Of a stretch of DNA of 42,520 nt, positions 17,316 through 24,821 are shown one piece after another (the stretch's first letter is position 1; each line of letters begins with the position of its first letter). Source of the DNA: JAQVEM01 sp964616545. GTDB taxonomy: Bacteria; Actinomycetota; Humimicrobiia; Humimicrobiales; Humimicrobiaceae. The position numbers and the translations under genes were made by a program. The stretch is taken from the NCBI GenBank assembly GCA_964616545.1, contig CAZTUA010000020.1, positions 1 through 42,520 on the forward strand. The letters are read 5' to 3'. The notes beneath the pieces are model-generated. The model saw only the letters and a list, made by a program, of their open reading frames with translations, did no database searches and was not told the DNA's origin.

Positions 17316-17344
17316 ATAATAATACACTACATATTGTATGTCAA
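17316..17344 (-). promoter_or_regulatory. Promoter of nrdJ
   Basis: On the minus strand TTGACA (17339-17344), a 17-nt spacer and TATTAT (17316-17321). The start point near 17309 gives a leader of about 190 nt. Box 2 occupies the spacer and box 1 the start site, so NrdR binding would occlude polymerase. Confidence 0.75.
17324..17339. promoter_or_regulatory. NrdR box 2 (between -35 and -10)
   Basis: ACACTACATATTGTAT matches the NrdR consensus at 14 of 16 positions and fills the spacer of the nrdJ promoter. Repression by the ATP/dATP-sensing NrdR is the expected control; the nrdR gene itself is not in this window. Confidence 0.72.
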
Positions 17345-17606
17345 TAAAGATTTTATTTTTTTACTTTTTTGCTGCCTGAAAAATTAAAAAATGCTGTAAT
17401 CTTACATGTATTAATTATAATAACCCTGTGATGTTCTTCCAGGATATCTGTATTTTCAATTCTTTCTATTAGAAAATATTTTTATTAATTAATACAATAA
17501 CATGGCTATTTCTGTTATAATAGCATACCTGGTGCAGACAGAAGGTTTTTAAATTTTAAAAACTTTTACCCGGTGTTTTATAAAGATATTAGAGTCAGGA
17601 AGCAGT
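17345..17606. other. Spacer between the nrdJ promoter and the bS22-like gene
   Basis: Holds an extended -10 (TG-T-TATAAT at 17513-17521) that can drive the bS22-like gene, without a good -35. An A/T-rich inverted repeat follows (GTTTTTAAA 17545-17553, TTTAAAAAC 17555-17563) in the presumed leader. Nothing else was recognised. Confidence 0.45.
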
Positions 17607-17702
17607 ATGAGTTCTGTTATAAAAAAGAGAAGAAGAAAAATGAGAAAAAAGAAGCATAAAAAGATGCTTAAAAAGACCAGATGGCAGAGAAGAAATAAGT
17701 GA
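17607..17702 (+). CDS. bS22-like / AURKAIP1-COX24-domain small basic ribosomal protein
   Basis: A 31-residue, extremely basic peptide. It begins MSSVIKKRRRKMRKKKHKKM and continues with LKKTRWQRRNK, so more than half of the residues are Lys or Arg. It closely matches the COX24/AURKAIP1 motif of the small-subunit protein bS22 of mycobacteria and relatives, which starts MSSVIKKRRKRM and has KKKH and a late QRR. In solved mycobacterial ribosomes this peptide sits near the decoding region. ATG start with AGGAAG about 5 nt upstream and an extended -10 about 86 bp upstream. Because of its length, standard gene callers miss it. It diverges from nrdJ and converges on the DUF4380 gene. Confidence 0.85.
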   Translation: MSSVIKKRRRKMRKKKHKKMLKKTRWQRRNK

Positions 17703-17780
17703 TAAACATATGAATTTATCAATATGTATCAATTTAAATCTACTTTAACCTTTTTAAAAGACCTGTTATCTGGCGAACAT

Positions 17781-18701
17781 TCAGATTTTCGTATCTGTCT
17801 TCTTTATTATGGGAATTAATTTCTCTTCAAGAAGTCCTTCGTCTTCGCCAATTTTTTCTTTAAACAGAAACCAGTTTTCAATATGCTCAACAGACTCTCC
17901 GGGAGGCACCTTTCCAAGACCCCCAAGCGTTTCCATTTCAAGTATATCCGGGTTAGTATAAATTTCTGTATTTGCTCCAAAATCAGGATATCTAATATCC
18001 GGACTATAATCATATCTCTTTATAAAAAGATAATCATCAAGACTGTACGCAATCCATCCCTGTGTATTTAAAACCCCTATCTTCTGCGGGTCTTCTGCTC
18101 CGGGGTCCTGTTTTACCTGTATAAATTTATTTCCCCATATAAAACGGGGGTCGCCCATTCTTGTATAGGGCCAGAGAACCAGAGGGCGTATCGGAAGGAG
18201 TGTTTTCTCTCCAGCAGCTTTATAGGGTTCCTGCGGCACTATTGCCCTCCCGTTCTTCGCCATTACGGTAATTGCCCAGGGAGCCATTTCTACATCCCAC
18301 AGGTTTCTGTTTATCAGCCTGTGCAATACCTTTATATTATTTCCGGAACCCGGGGTTATTTCGATCTCTTTCTGGATTCCTGTTGTATTTTCCACGTTCT
18401 GGACAATTTTTAATGTTTTTTCATCATGACTATAGTTTACAGGTTCGTTATCGGGATAGTATGTTCGCGGCATAATCTCGGGTGAATGCCATAACCTGTG
18501 TCCCCCATACGATATCCATTCATCTCCTCCGGTACTGCCCAGATGCTGCTTCATCTCACCCAGAATATTTTTCTCTTCCTTAAAAGCAAGGCGTATAATT
18601 CTCGGACCAATATCAGTGGTAATTACCATCTCTATGTCATCTTCTGTCATTAGGATACAGTTTTCCCATCCTCCGTACTTAAAATTTTCATCAACTTTCA
18701 T
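17781..18701 (-). CDS. DUF4380 domain protein (galactose mutarotase-like fold)
   Basis: A 306-residue protein resembling the DUF4380 family, a beta-sandwich related to aldose 1-epimerases. Conserved-looking blocks are TTDIGPRIIRLAF near residue 29, GGHRLWHSPEIMPRTYYPDNEP near 66-87, NLWDVEMAPWAITVM near 134, and the C-terminal ETLGGLGKVPPGESVEHIENW. No signal peptide. By fold it would bind a carbohydrate, but no member has an activity I can name. ATG start with AAAGGA. Monocistronic, with its own promoter at 18834-18862. Confidence 0.8.
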   Translation of the reverse strand: MKVDENFKYGGWENCILMTEDDIEMVITTDIGPRIIRLAFKEEKNILGEMKQHLGSTGGDEWISYGGHRLWHSPEIMPRTYYPDNEPVNYSHDEKTLKIVQNVENTTGIQKEIEITPGSGNNIKVLHRLINRNLWDVEMAPWAITVMAKNGRAIVPQEPYKAAGEKTLLPIRPLVLWPYTRMGDPRFIWGNKFIQVKQDPGAEDPQKIGVLNTQGWIAYSLDDYLFIKRYDYSPDIRYPDFGANTEIYTNPDILEMETLGGLGKVPPGESVEHIENWFLFKEKIGEDEGLLEEKLIPIIKKTDTKI

Positions 18702-18833
18702 GATATTCCTTTCGTAAATACTTACTTAATTTATATTAAGCTTTTAACCGTTCATTATTCTGCCTATTTTAATCCTTACCACCTTAAAATTTATATCCCT
18801 GACTATTTTTTTGTAAAATAATTACATAAAACT

Positions 18834-18862
18834 ATTATATTATTTATTAATTAAATTGTTAA
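18834..18862 (-). promoter_or_regulatory. Promoter of the DUF4380 gene
   Basis: On the minus strand TTAACA (18857-18862), 17-nt spacer, TATAAT (18834-18839). The predicted leader is about 125 nt. Confidence 0.6.
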
Positions 18863-18899
18863 TAAAATAACATATAAAAAACATTAAAAAATTCTAAAA

Positions 18900-18911
18900 C
18901 CCGGTACCGGG
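18900..18911. terminator. Possible weak terminator after the 48-residue ORF
   Basis: Perfect palindrome CCCGGTACCGGG followed on the minus strand by TTTTAG and then a T-run. It starts 8 nt after the ORF stop codon. The stem is short (CCCG/CGGG with a GTAC loop), so termination efficiency is doubtful; a protein-binding site is the alternative. Confidence 0.35.
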
Positions 18912-18918
18912 AATTCTA

Positions 18919-19065
18919 TCAGGTTTTAATTTCTTTCCGGTTCTCTTCAAAATTTAGCTCCATCTCCAGCTCAATTTCATCCCTTACCGGTATTCCATGT
19001 TTTCCCAGAAATTCTTTTATCCATGCTTTATCCTGTGGCTCAACTTCACGGATTCTAAATTCCAT
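18919..19065 (-). CDS. Small 48-residue protein, GNAT-like N-terminus
   Basis: An ATG preceded by GAGGAAATATTT opens a 48-codon frame too short for usual ORF cut-offs. It begins MEFRIREVEPQDKAWIKEFL, which looks like the first strand and helix of a GNAT acetyltransferase. It then turns into a charged, Glu-rich tail ending at TGA, so no acetyl-CoA site can be present. It is either a remnant of an acetyltransferase or a genuine small acidic protein. A TATAAT lies about 60 nt upstream without a good -35. Real translation is plausible because of the clear Shine-Dalgarno; function unknown. Confidence 0.5.
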   Translation of the reverse strand: MEFRIREVEPQDKAWIKEFLGKHGIPVRDEIELEMELNFEENRKEIKT

Positions 19066-19164
19066 AAATATTTCCTCGTAATTTGCACTCTTTTATTTTC
19101 CTTAATATCAATATTATATGATATTTTTCCGGCAAAATATAAATTTTAATTGCAATAAGCCAGG

Positions 19165-19180
19165 TATAGCCCCGGCTATA
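19165..19180. repeat. 16-bp inverted repeat TATAGCC-CC-GGCTATA
   Basis: Arms of 7 bp around a 2-bp centre, in the 235-bp spacer between the 2TM gene and the 48-residue ORF. No T-run follows on either strand. It may be an operator or a chance palindrome. Confidence 0.35.
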
Positions 19181-19204
19181 AAAACTGCTTCTGTGAAGTG
19201 AATT

Positions 19205-19240
19205 AAAAACAGGGAGCCAGCTAAACGGCTCCCTGTTTTT
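19205..19240. terminator. Strong bidirectional intrinsic terminator
   Basis: AAAAACAGGGAGCC (19205-19218) and GGCTCCCTGTTTTT (19227-19240) are perfect 14-bp complements around an 8-nt loop. The G/C stem is flanked by A5 and T5, so it can work on both strands. It lies 60 nt after the 2TM gene and closes the PadR-DUF1700-DUF4097 operon. Confidence 0.9.
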
Positions 19241-19300
19241 AAACCTCAGAATTTCCTTAAAAAATCTTAATCTCTAAATCCCTGGATATCCAGGTTTCTT

Positions 19301-19603
19301 TTATTTCTTATCCTCGGCCCTGTCCATTTCATCCATTATTTCTTTTATTTTCTTTTTCTCCCAGGACATACCGGTAAATCTACCGAATACAAATACACCC
19401 ATAGCGTGCCAGAAAACACCAATTCCCCAGAAAACTGTTACCCAGTAAAACCATATAGAAGAGGGGCTTGTAACAAGATTGATTGTTATCAATACCACAT
19501 TTACACCTATGTAGGCAAAAAGGTGTCCGTAAAAACCTTTTATGTCCTCAACCCTTCTTTTTGCAATTTTATATTTTTCTTCTTCATTTTTAATCCCATT
19601 CAT
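19301..19603 (-). CDS. 2TM domain-containing membrane protein
   Basis: A 100-residue protein with the 2TM domain pattern. A basic N-terminal helix (KYKIAKRRVEDIKGFYGHLFAY) leads into TM1 (about residues 30-46), a short SSIWFYW turn and TM2 (about 53-73), then GRFTGMSWEKKKIKEIM. The RxxxxKxFYxHL and W-H patterns are typical of the family, which is often fused to or encoded beside histidine kinases or LytTR regulators. Here it ends an envelope operon instead. ATG start with GGAGAAAAAA. Role unknown. Confidence 0.8.
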   Translation of the reverse strand: MNGIKNEEEKYKIAKRRVEDIKGFYGHLFAYIGVNVVLITINLVTSPSSIWFYWVTVFWGIGVFWHAMGVFVFGRFTGMSWEKKKIKEIMDEMDRAEDKK

Positions 19604-19661
19604 TTTTTTCTCCTTTTCTATTTTTTGTATGCAAAATTTTCATAATTTAAATTAAGGGAAG

Positions 19662-20090
19662 TTAAACATCATAACCCAGATATTTTTTAGAGATAGGGTT
19701 ATTGAACCTTTTCCATAGAATCGCTCCTATTACTGTACCAACAGGGAAAAAGAAAATCATGGTCACAACAAGAACTGCTCTCCCGAGAGGAACAGCAAAA
19801 GCGCGCCTGTTATAGATACCAATCAGCTCCACTATATATAACGCCGGAACAATTAAGGAGTAGACCATTTTAAAGGGAAAGCTTACCAGATTTTCAATAA
19901 CACCTTTCGCAACATCAAATGTGAATGGCTCGCTTAAATGTCCTGTCATATAAACTATGGGACCCCAGCCCCAGCTAAACCTCGAAAGAATTGTCAGCCC
20001 TGTAATTATAGCCATAACCCAGCACAATATGAGGACCCCTTCCAGCTGCCTTTTCCCTTCTTTTAATTCTTTTTCGTCCATTTCTGCCAT
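19662..20090 (-). CDS. Multi-pass membrane protein, unrecognised
   Basis: A 142-residue protein with three or four hydrophobic segments: about 17-38, 72-94 (FPFKMVYSLIVPALYIVELIG) and 103-127. The N-terminus is charged (MAEMDEKELKEGKRQLEG) and a short tail ends in YLGYDV. I do not recognise a named family. The layout resembles small DUF-type membrane proteins found next to DUF4097/PspC-type envelope genes. ATG start with the same GGAGAAAAAA leader as the 2TM gene 58 nt downstream, which suggests similar translation rates. It sits between the GIN-domain lipoprotein and the 2TM protein. Confidence 0.7.
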   Translation of the reverse strand: MAEMDEKELKEGKRQLEGVLILCWVMAIITGLTILSRFSWGWGPIVYMTGHLSEPFTFDVAKGVIENLVSFPFKMVYSLIVPALYIVELIGIYNRRAFAVPLGRAVLVVTMIFFFPVGTVIGAILWKRFNNPISKKYLGYDV

Positions 20091-20185
20091 TTTTTTCTCC
20101 TTCTTGTTTTTATATCAAACTTATTACTATTTATGCATCTGTAAAACATGAACTGTCTTTTTTCTTTTTATTGACCTATCATACA

Positions 20186-20944
20186 TCAGTCAATATTCTT
20201 TATCCTTCCAATTCCGGAAATATTCTGTTTAATAGCCGGGGTACCCGTATAGTTAACATTGCCCACTCCGCTTATATTGACATCGAGTTCCTCGCTTACA
20301 TTAACCGTGGCGCTACCTGCCCCTGTAAGGTTAATCTCGCATTTTTTGCTTTGCAGGTCAGCCCCATCGTATTTTCCCGCACCGCTCAGGGTGATCTTCT
20401 GGGTGCCGGCTGACCCTTCAAGAGTTATATCGCCTGCTCCTGATGAGATAATCCCGATACTTTCAGCATCTATTTTAAAATCTATGTCACCGGCTCCGCT
20501 GATTTCAAATTCCAGTTTTTCTGTGCTAAATTCGCTGCAATAAATATTACCCGCACCGCTCAGTGTAATCTCATCAAGGTCCTTTGCTGTCAGGTAAAAT
20601 TTTAACGTAGATGCCGGTATAAAATTATATCCTCTTTTAAAGCCGATGTTCAATTTATCACCAATAACTTCTGTTTCAATAAGTGAAATTATATTATCAT
20701 CGGCTTCTATTACAAGCGACTCTTCCTCTCCCTGCGTAATAATCAGGTTACCAACTCCCGAGAGGCTTACTTTTTTAAAACCCGTTACATCCCTTTCTTC
20801 TGTTCTGATTTCTCCGGATCCCCTTACAACTCCCACCGTCCATTTACAGGAAACTGTAAAAACTGCCAGGGTGCTGACCAGAATAATTATTAGCAATATT
20901 CCTGTTACTTTCTTTATGCGGCTTATTTTATTTATATTATTCAT
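20186..20944 (-). CDS. GIN-domain (DUF2807) lipoprotein
   Basis: A 252-residue exported protein with a hydrophobic segment (15-32) and a probable lipobox ending at Cys33 (TVSC). From about residue 43 it is a beta-solenoid of the putative auto-transporter-adhesin head GIN type. Repeated turns read LSGVGN, LSGAGN, ISGAGD, SSGAGD, LSGAGK, LTGAGS, ISGVGN and ISGIGR, with about 15-25 residues per coil. The domain is common on bacterial surfaces and its ligand is unknown. ATG start with AAAGGG. It follows the DUF4097 gene by 57 nt. Both are beta-repeat proteins facing the outside, so a shared role at the envelope is likely. Confidence 0.88.
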   Translation of the reverse strand: MNNINKISRIKKVTGILLIIILVSTLAVFTVSCKWTVGVVRGSGEIRTEERDVTGFKKVSLSGVGNLIITQGEEESLVIEADDNIISLIETEVIGDKLNIGFKRGYNFIPASTLKFYLTAKDLDEITLSGAGNIYCSEFSTEKLEFEISGAGDIDFKIDAESIGIISSGAGDITLEGSAGTQKITLSGAGKYDGADLQSKKCEINLTGAGSATVNVSEELDVNISGVGNVNYTGTPAIKQNISGIGRIKNID

Positions 20945-21001
20945 TCTTTTTCCCTTTCTATATTTTCTTTTCTAAAAAAATATTTATACTTTTATTTTTG
21001 T

Positions 21002-21904
21002 CTATTTGTAACCTATGCTTATATCGCCCGAAGTAGTGCTTACAATGATTTCTTTCTCATCGCTGCCTGCTACCCCTTCAAGGCCTGTTCTGCCAGATGA
21101 AATAATTTCAACTGGAAATTTGTTTTCAATATCACCCGAGACAGAATTAGCCCTGAAATAAAACTGGGCATCTCTGGAAAGATTGACTGCAACTTCACCT
21201 GATATAGTTTCAATACTTATGTTGCCCAAATCTTCCCTTTCAACATAAACATTTCCTGAAATAGTAGATACTTCAATATCATCATCTCCATCTCCATTTC
21301 CAAGCACTACATCTCCTGACACAGAACCTATTTTTACTTCACCTTTGTAATCGTTAATTTCAATATCTCCTGAAGTTGTATTTAGTTTAAAGCCATCTGC
21401 AACCAGTGCCTCCCCTTTAAAATCTCCTGATACTGTATTAACTATGATTTTTTTTATGCTTAGATTACTCATCCGGGTATCCGATGATACCGTATCAACT
21501 TTCAGCGTTTCTATTAAATCTTCCGGGACATATACATCCAGTTTTGCCCTCCATATATTAATACCAACCATAATTATCCGGGGTTTTTCAATTTCTATCC
21601 GCAGCTCGCTTCCTGTTTTATAAGCAATAAGAGCAGGTAATTCTGTATCCCTGTTTGTAGAAACCTCGCCATAGAAGTGTACTGTAATTTCATCTTCATC
21701 CGTTGATATTATGTCTATATCTGTACTGGTAATATCTATAGAAATCTTATTTATTTCTTCCGGTTTGAAACTTTTTGATTCATCAACTTTCTCCAGCTTT
21801 ATAGCCAGATTTCCCATTACGGCAAGAATAGCACCTGCTGTGATAAAACATGCAAGCATAAAAACTGTTAGCCCAATTACTATTTTTTTAATATTCAATT
21901 TCAC
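21002..21904 (-). CDS. DUF4097-family beta-strand-repeat membrane-anchored protein
   Basis: A 300-residue protein with one N-terminal membrane anchor (about 8-30). An extracytoplasmic beta-helix of the DUF4097 type follows, with repeated turn motifs VSSDTR, TVSGDF, TTSGDIEI, SVSGDVVL, TISGNVYV, TISGEVAV, SVSGDIEN and TTSGDISIGY. It starts with GTG; AGGAG lies 6 nt upstream, inside the end of the DUF1700 gene, whose TAG stop is 3 nt before the GTG. Translational coupling is therefore expected. PadR-DUF1700-DUF4097 is a recurrent gene set in Gram-positives, thought to respond to envelope stress. Confidence 0.9.
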   Translation of the reverse strand: MKLNIKKIVIGLTVFMLACFITAGAILAVMGNLAIKLEKVDESKSFKPEEINKISIDITSTDIDIISTDEDEITVHFYGEVSTNRDTELPALIAYKTGSELRIEIEKPRIIMVGINIWRAKLDVYVPEDLIETLKVDTVSSDTRMSNLSIKKIIVNTVSGDFKGEALVADGFKLNTTSGDIEINDYKGEVKIGSVSGDVVLGNGDGDDDIEVSTISGNVYVEREDLGNISIETISGEVAVNLSRDAQFYFRANSVSGDIENKFPVEIISSGRTGLEGVAGSDEKEIIVSTTSGDISIGYK

Positions 21905-21907
21905 TCT

Positions 21908-22483
21908 CTACTCCTTTCCTGTTATGATTCTTAAGTTAAACTTTATATATCTTATAAAAAACCTGTATAGCTGCTTTGCAAGGTAGATATCGCCAATAAA
22001 AAATAATATCCCAAAACATGCCGTTCCCATTGATATAAATACAGCAACGACCGGGTTTATTCCCAGTACAATATACTGAGGAAACAGCGGCCCGAAAATC
22101 GCCGCGAAAAAGACTGCAACCCCGCTCGCTGTAAATGCAATTGCACAGGAAAACAGAGACATCATAACTGCAACAATGGCAACAAATGGTCCGAGCACAA
22201 ACACCAGATTAAAAAATCCTACCCCCAGCGTGGCAAAAACTGCTCTTGTTATATTTGAGGCAGACGCGGTTTTTTCTGCTTTATCTATTAAAATACTTGC
22301 CCTGAGCTGCCTGGCAAGAGTTTTCGGGTCGCCAAGTGAATCTGAAATTTCCTCCTCTGTTCTCCCCTCTGACAATCCCTCCTTGAAGTGCTCCTCAAAA
22401 TCATTTATAACATCCTGCCTTTCTTCTGCGGGGATACCGCGGAGATGTGCCGACAGCATTTTTATATAATCTTTTTTATTCAT
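21908..22483 (-). CDS. DUF1700 / HAAS-domain membrane protein
   Basis: A 191-residue protein. The first 70 residues form the HAAS helical module (KKDYIKMLSAHLRGIP, VINDFEEHFKEGLSEGRTEEE, SDSLGDPKTLARQLRA), and two to four membrane segments follow (about 77-180). HAAS domains pair with PadR-type regulators and are thought to carry a membrane signal to them. The ATG overlaps the PadR stop codon by 8 nt, so the two are translationally coupled, which supports direct partnership. Downstream is the DUF4097 protein, 3 nt away. Confidence 0.9.
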   Translation of the reverse strand: MNKKDYIKMLSAHLRGIPAEERQDVINDFEEHFKEGLSEGRTEEEISDSLGDPKTLARQLRASILIDKAEKTASASNITRAVFATLGVGFFNLVFVLGPFVAIVAVMMSLFSCAIAFTASGVAVFFAAIFGPLFPQYIVLGINPVVAVFISMGTACFGILFFIGDIYLAKQLYRFFIRYIKFNLRIITGKE

Positions 22484-22799
22484 CTTTTACACCACCCTTT
22501 AAAAAACTGTTTACTTTTTTGACAAAGGTCAGCCACTCCTCCTTAAGCGCCTTTTCCATCTTTTTACCGGCTTCTGTCAGCTGATAATATTTCCGCGGTG
22601 CCCCCTCGCTTGATTCCTCAAGATAAGTAGTGACATAACCATCATTTTTTAAACGCCTTAACAGAGGATAAATTGTCCCTTCTGAAATTGAGATATTTTT
22701 AGAGATTTCGTTTACCAGTTCATATCCATAGCGGTTTTTCTTTGCCAGCAATGCAAGAGTGCATAATTCCAGTACGCCTTTTTTGAATTGTATATTCAT
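22476..22799 (-). CDS. PadR-family transcriptional regulator
   Basis: A 107-residue winged-helix regulator. It opens QFKKGVLELCTLALLAKKNR; KNRYGYELVNEIS, SEGTIYPLLRRLKNDGYVTTY and the beta-wing EGAPRKYYQLTEAGKK follow. This is the classic short PadR (PadR-s2) architecture with a C-terminal dimerisation helix. ATG start with AGGA 9 nt upstream. First gene of the six-gene envelope operon. AATACCTTG repeats around the putative -10 in front of it (22835-22866) look like its own operator, so autorepression is likely, with the signal entering through the coupled DUF1700 protein. Confidence 0.93.
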   Translation of the reverse strand: MNIQFKKGVLELCTLALLAKKNRYGYELVNEISKNISISEGTIYPLLRRLKNDGYVTTYLEESSEGAPRKYYQLTEAGKKMEKALKEEWLTFVKKVNSFLKGGVKDE

Positions 22800-22834
22800 A
22801 AACTCACATCCTATTCATTAATTTGCACCATAGC

Positions 22835-22866
22835 ATACCACAAGGTATTATACATTGCAAGGTATT
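22835..22866. promoter_or_regulatory. Putative PadR operator overlapping the -10
   Basis: On the plus strand ATACC-ACAA-GGTAT (22835-22848) is an inverted repeat, and CAAGGTATT occurs at 22841-22849 and again 17 bp further at 22858-22866. A minus-strand TATAAT (22847-22852) lies between the repeats, but no good -35 is present. The position fits autorepression of the PadR operon. Confidence 0.55.
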
Positions 22867-22982
22867 GTTAAAAAAATTATTTTTTTTATTATCTTGCCTT
22901 TATTTAAGTATAAATGTCCCGGATTCCTGCAGTTTTTTTTACAATACTTATTATTCATAAAGGGGCAAGTTACCCTGAAATT

Positions 22983-23567
22983 TTAAAAGTGGTCAATATG
23001 AATAATGTCTTCCAGTTTCCTTTTCGGGACATGAATTATTCCTGAAGAATCTTTATGGTACTTAATAGTTTCGCCTTTATCAATATCAAAACATTCCGGG
23101 CTTTCCTTTGGATACCCGAGAGCCAGTACCAGATCAGCGCTATATTTTTGAGGAATTTTTAGAATACCTTCAATCTTCTTTCTATTAAAGGAACCGATCC
23201 AGCAGCAGCCTATTCCCTCTTCCAGTGCAGCCAGGGTGATGTTCTGGGCGCCTGCGCCCACATCATACTGGTAATATGCAGGTAAGTAAATATCTTTATT
23301 AACCAGAATTATTATATAGGCAGCCGGCTTTTCATTCTTTTCCGGGTTTCCTTCCGGAGCAATATATCTTGCCCATTTTATGTGAGGAAATATTTTTTCT
23401 TTAAGTTTACCATCCCTTGCAATAAAATATTCCAGCGGCTGCATATTACCTGCGGACGGTGCAAGCCTACCGGCATTAACCAGCTTCTTTAAAATAGATA
23501 ATTCCACAGGTTTTTGCCGGAATTTTCTAATTGTTCTTCTTGATAAAATAACATCATAAACCTTCAT
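22983..23567 (-). CDS. Nitroreductase-family flavoprotein
   Basis: A 194-residue FMN-dependent oxidoreductase. The N-terminal FMN-phosphate motif is SRRTIRKFRQKPV. APSAGNMQPLEYFI, the central QNITLAALEEGIGCCWIGSF and the C-terminal LVLALGYPKESP are all typical of the family. Such dimeric enzymes reduce nitro groups, quinones or flavins with NAD(P)H; the physiological substrate is not deducible. ATG start with AAAGGA. Single gene with no partner on the same strand (184 nt from the PadR gene). Confidence 0.92.
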   Translation of the reverse strand: MKVYDVILSRRTIRKFRQKPVELSILKKLVNAGRLAPSAGNMQPLEYFIARDGKLKEKIFPHIKWARYIAPEGNPEKNEKPAAYIIILVNKDIYLPAYYQYDVGAGAQNITLAALEEGIGCCWIGSFNRKKIEGILKIPQKYSADLVLALGYPKESPECFDIDKGETIKYHKDSSGIIHVPKRKLEDIIHIDHF

Positions 23568-23891
23568 GCTTTTATCCTTTCAGGCGTTTGATTTCCGGGT
23601 AATTTTCTCTTTACGTATTACTCTTTGTAATATAAATGAACCTTTTATCCCCGTCAATAATACTTTTTTGGAGCAATCTCATTATATAAAAAAATTAAAT
23701 TATGGTTAAATCTTTTAAAGAACCAAAAAAAAATTGAAATAACAGCTATTTAATGTATAATTTTTAAAAATCGGGGCAGGATAAAATTACTTTGCACTAA
23801 AATGCTATTCTGGATTTTCCCTGTTGCAAAGTGGCTCAGAAACTGTATCTATTTTTCTATGATTTATAATTTTTAAAGAAATTTTAGTAAA
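23568..23891. other. 324-bp divergent intergenic region
   Basis: Lies between the nitroreductase and the second ABC exporter. It holds an 8-bp inverted repeat, ACTTTGCA (23789-23796) and TGCAAAGT (23825-23832), and a TATAAT at 23865-23870 that probably serves the exporter (about 15-nt leader) but lacks a recognisable -35. No ORF or RNA gene was recognised. Confidence 0.45.
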
Positions 23892-24821
23892 ATGTCTTTC
23901 TCGCATATAATAAGCGTAAGCAGATTAACAAAAAATTACGGAAATGTAAGGGCAGTAAGAGGCATAGATTTCCATGTTAGAGAAGGCGAGCTGTTTGCAT
24001 TCCTTGGTCCAAATGGAGCAGGTAAAACAACCACTATTGATATTATCTGCACGCTTCTTAAGCCTGATAGCGGTGAAGTAACAATCAATGGCTATACGCT
24101 CGGAAGACAGGATGACAAAATCAGAAAAGATATTGGGGTAGTGTTTCAGGATAATACCCTGGATAACCTTCTAACCGTAAAAGAAAATCTCCATACACGC
24201 GGCAGTTTTTACGGCATACCTCAAAAGGCACTTTCCGAAGCCATTGAAAGAGCAGCCGCTGCTGCCGGCGTTAAAAGTTTTTATAACCGCCCTTACGGAA
24301 AACTTTCAGGCGGCCAGAGACGAAGAGCAGATATAGCAAGAGCTCTGATAAATACACCCAGGATCCTTTTTCTTGATGAGCCCACTACCGGTCTTGACCC
24401 CCAAACCCGGAAAAGCGTGTGGGACACAATCCGTAATCTTCAAAAGGAGACAAAAATGACGGTATTTCTCACCACCCATTATATGGAGGAAGCTGCAAAA
24501 GCAGATTATGTTGCGGTAATTGATAATGGGGAAATTTCTGCAAGCGGAACTCCATCTGCACTCCGTGCAAAATACAGTACAGATACCCTGAAACTTATTC
24601 CGAAAAACAGTGAAAAGCTTAAAGATTTTTTAACTGCGGAAGATATAGAATTTTCTGTATCCGGCGGAGCTTTTACCATATCTATTTCAAAAACTCTGGA
24701 TGCATTACCTATTGTAAACAGTTTAGAAAATTTAATATCGGGCTTTGAAGTTATAAGCGGAAGCATGGATGATGCTTTTGTTAAAATTACCGGTCATGCT
24801 ATGAGGGAGGATGCAAATTAG
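23892..24821 (+). CDS. ABC transporter ATP-binding protein (DrrA-like)
   Basis: A 309-residue exporter ATPase. Walker A is GPNGAGKTTT, the Q-loop is VVFQDNTLDN, the signature is LSGGQRRR, Walker B ILFLDEPTTGLDPQ and the H-loop LTTHYMEEA. A C-terminal extension of about 90 residues follows, as in the DrrA group. ATG start with no clear Shine-Dalgarno and a very short predicted leader. Its stop codon abuts the ATG of the permease (TAGATG), so the pair is tightly coupled. It differs from the exporter at 12363-14033 and is not a recent duplicate. Cargo unknown. Confidence 0.92.
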   Translation: MSFSHIISVSRLTKNYGNVRAVRGIDFHVREGELFAFLGPNGAGKTTTIDIICTLLKPDSGEVTINGYTLGRQDDKIRKDIGVVFQDNTLDNLLTVKENLHTRGSFYGIPQKALSEAIERAAAAAGVKSFYNRPYGKLSGGQRRRADIARALINTPRILFLDEPTTGLDPQTRKSVWDTIRNLQKETKMTVFLTTHYMEEAAKADYVAVIDNGEISASGTPSALRAKYSTDTLKLIPKNSEKLKDFLTAEDIEFSVSGGAFTISISKTLDALPIVNSLENLISGFEVISGSMDDAFVKITGHAMREDAN

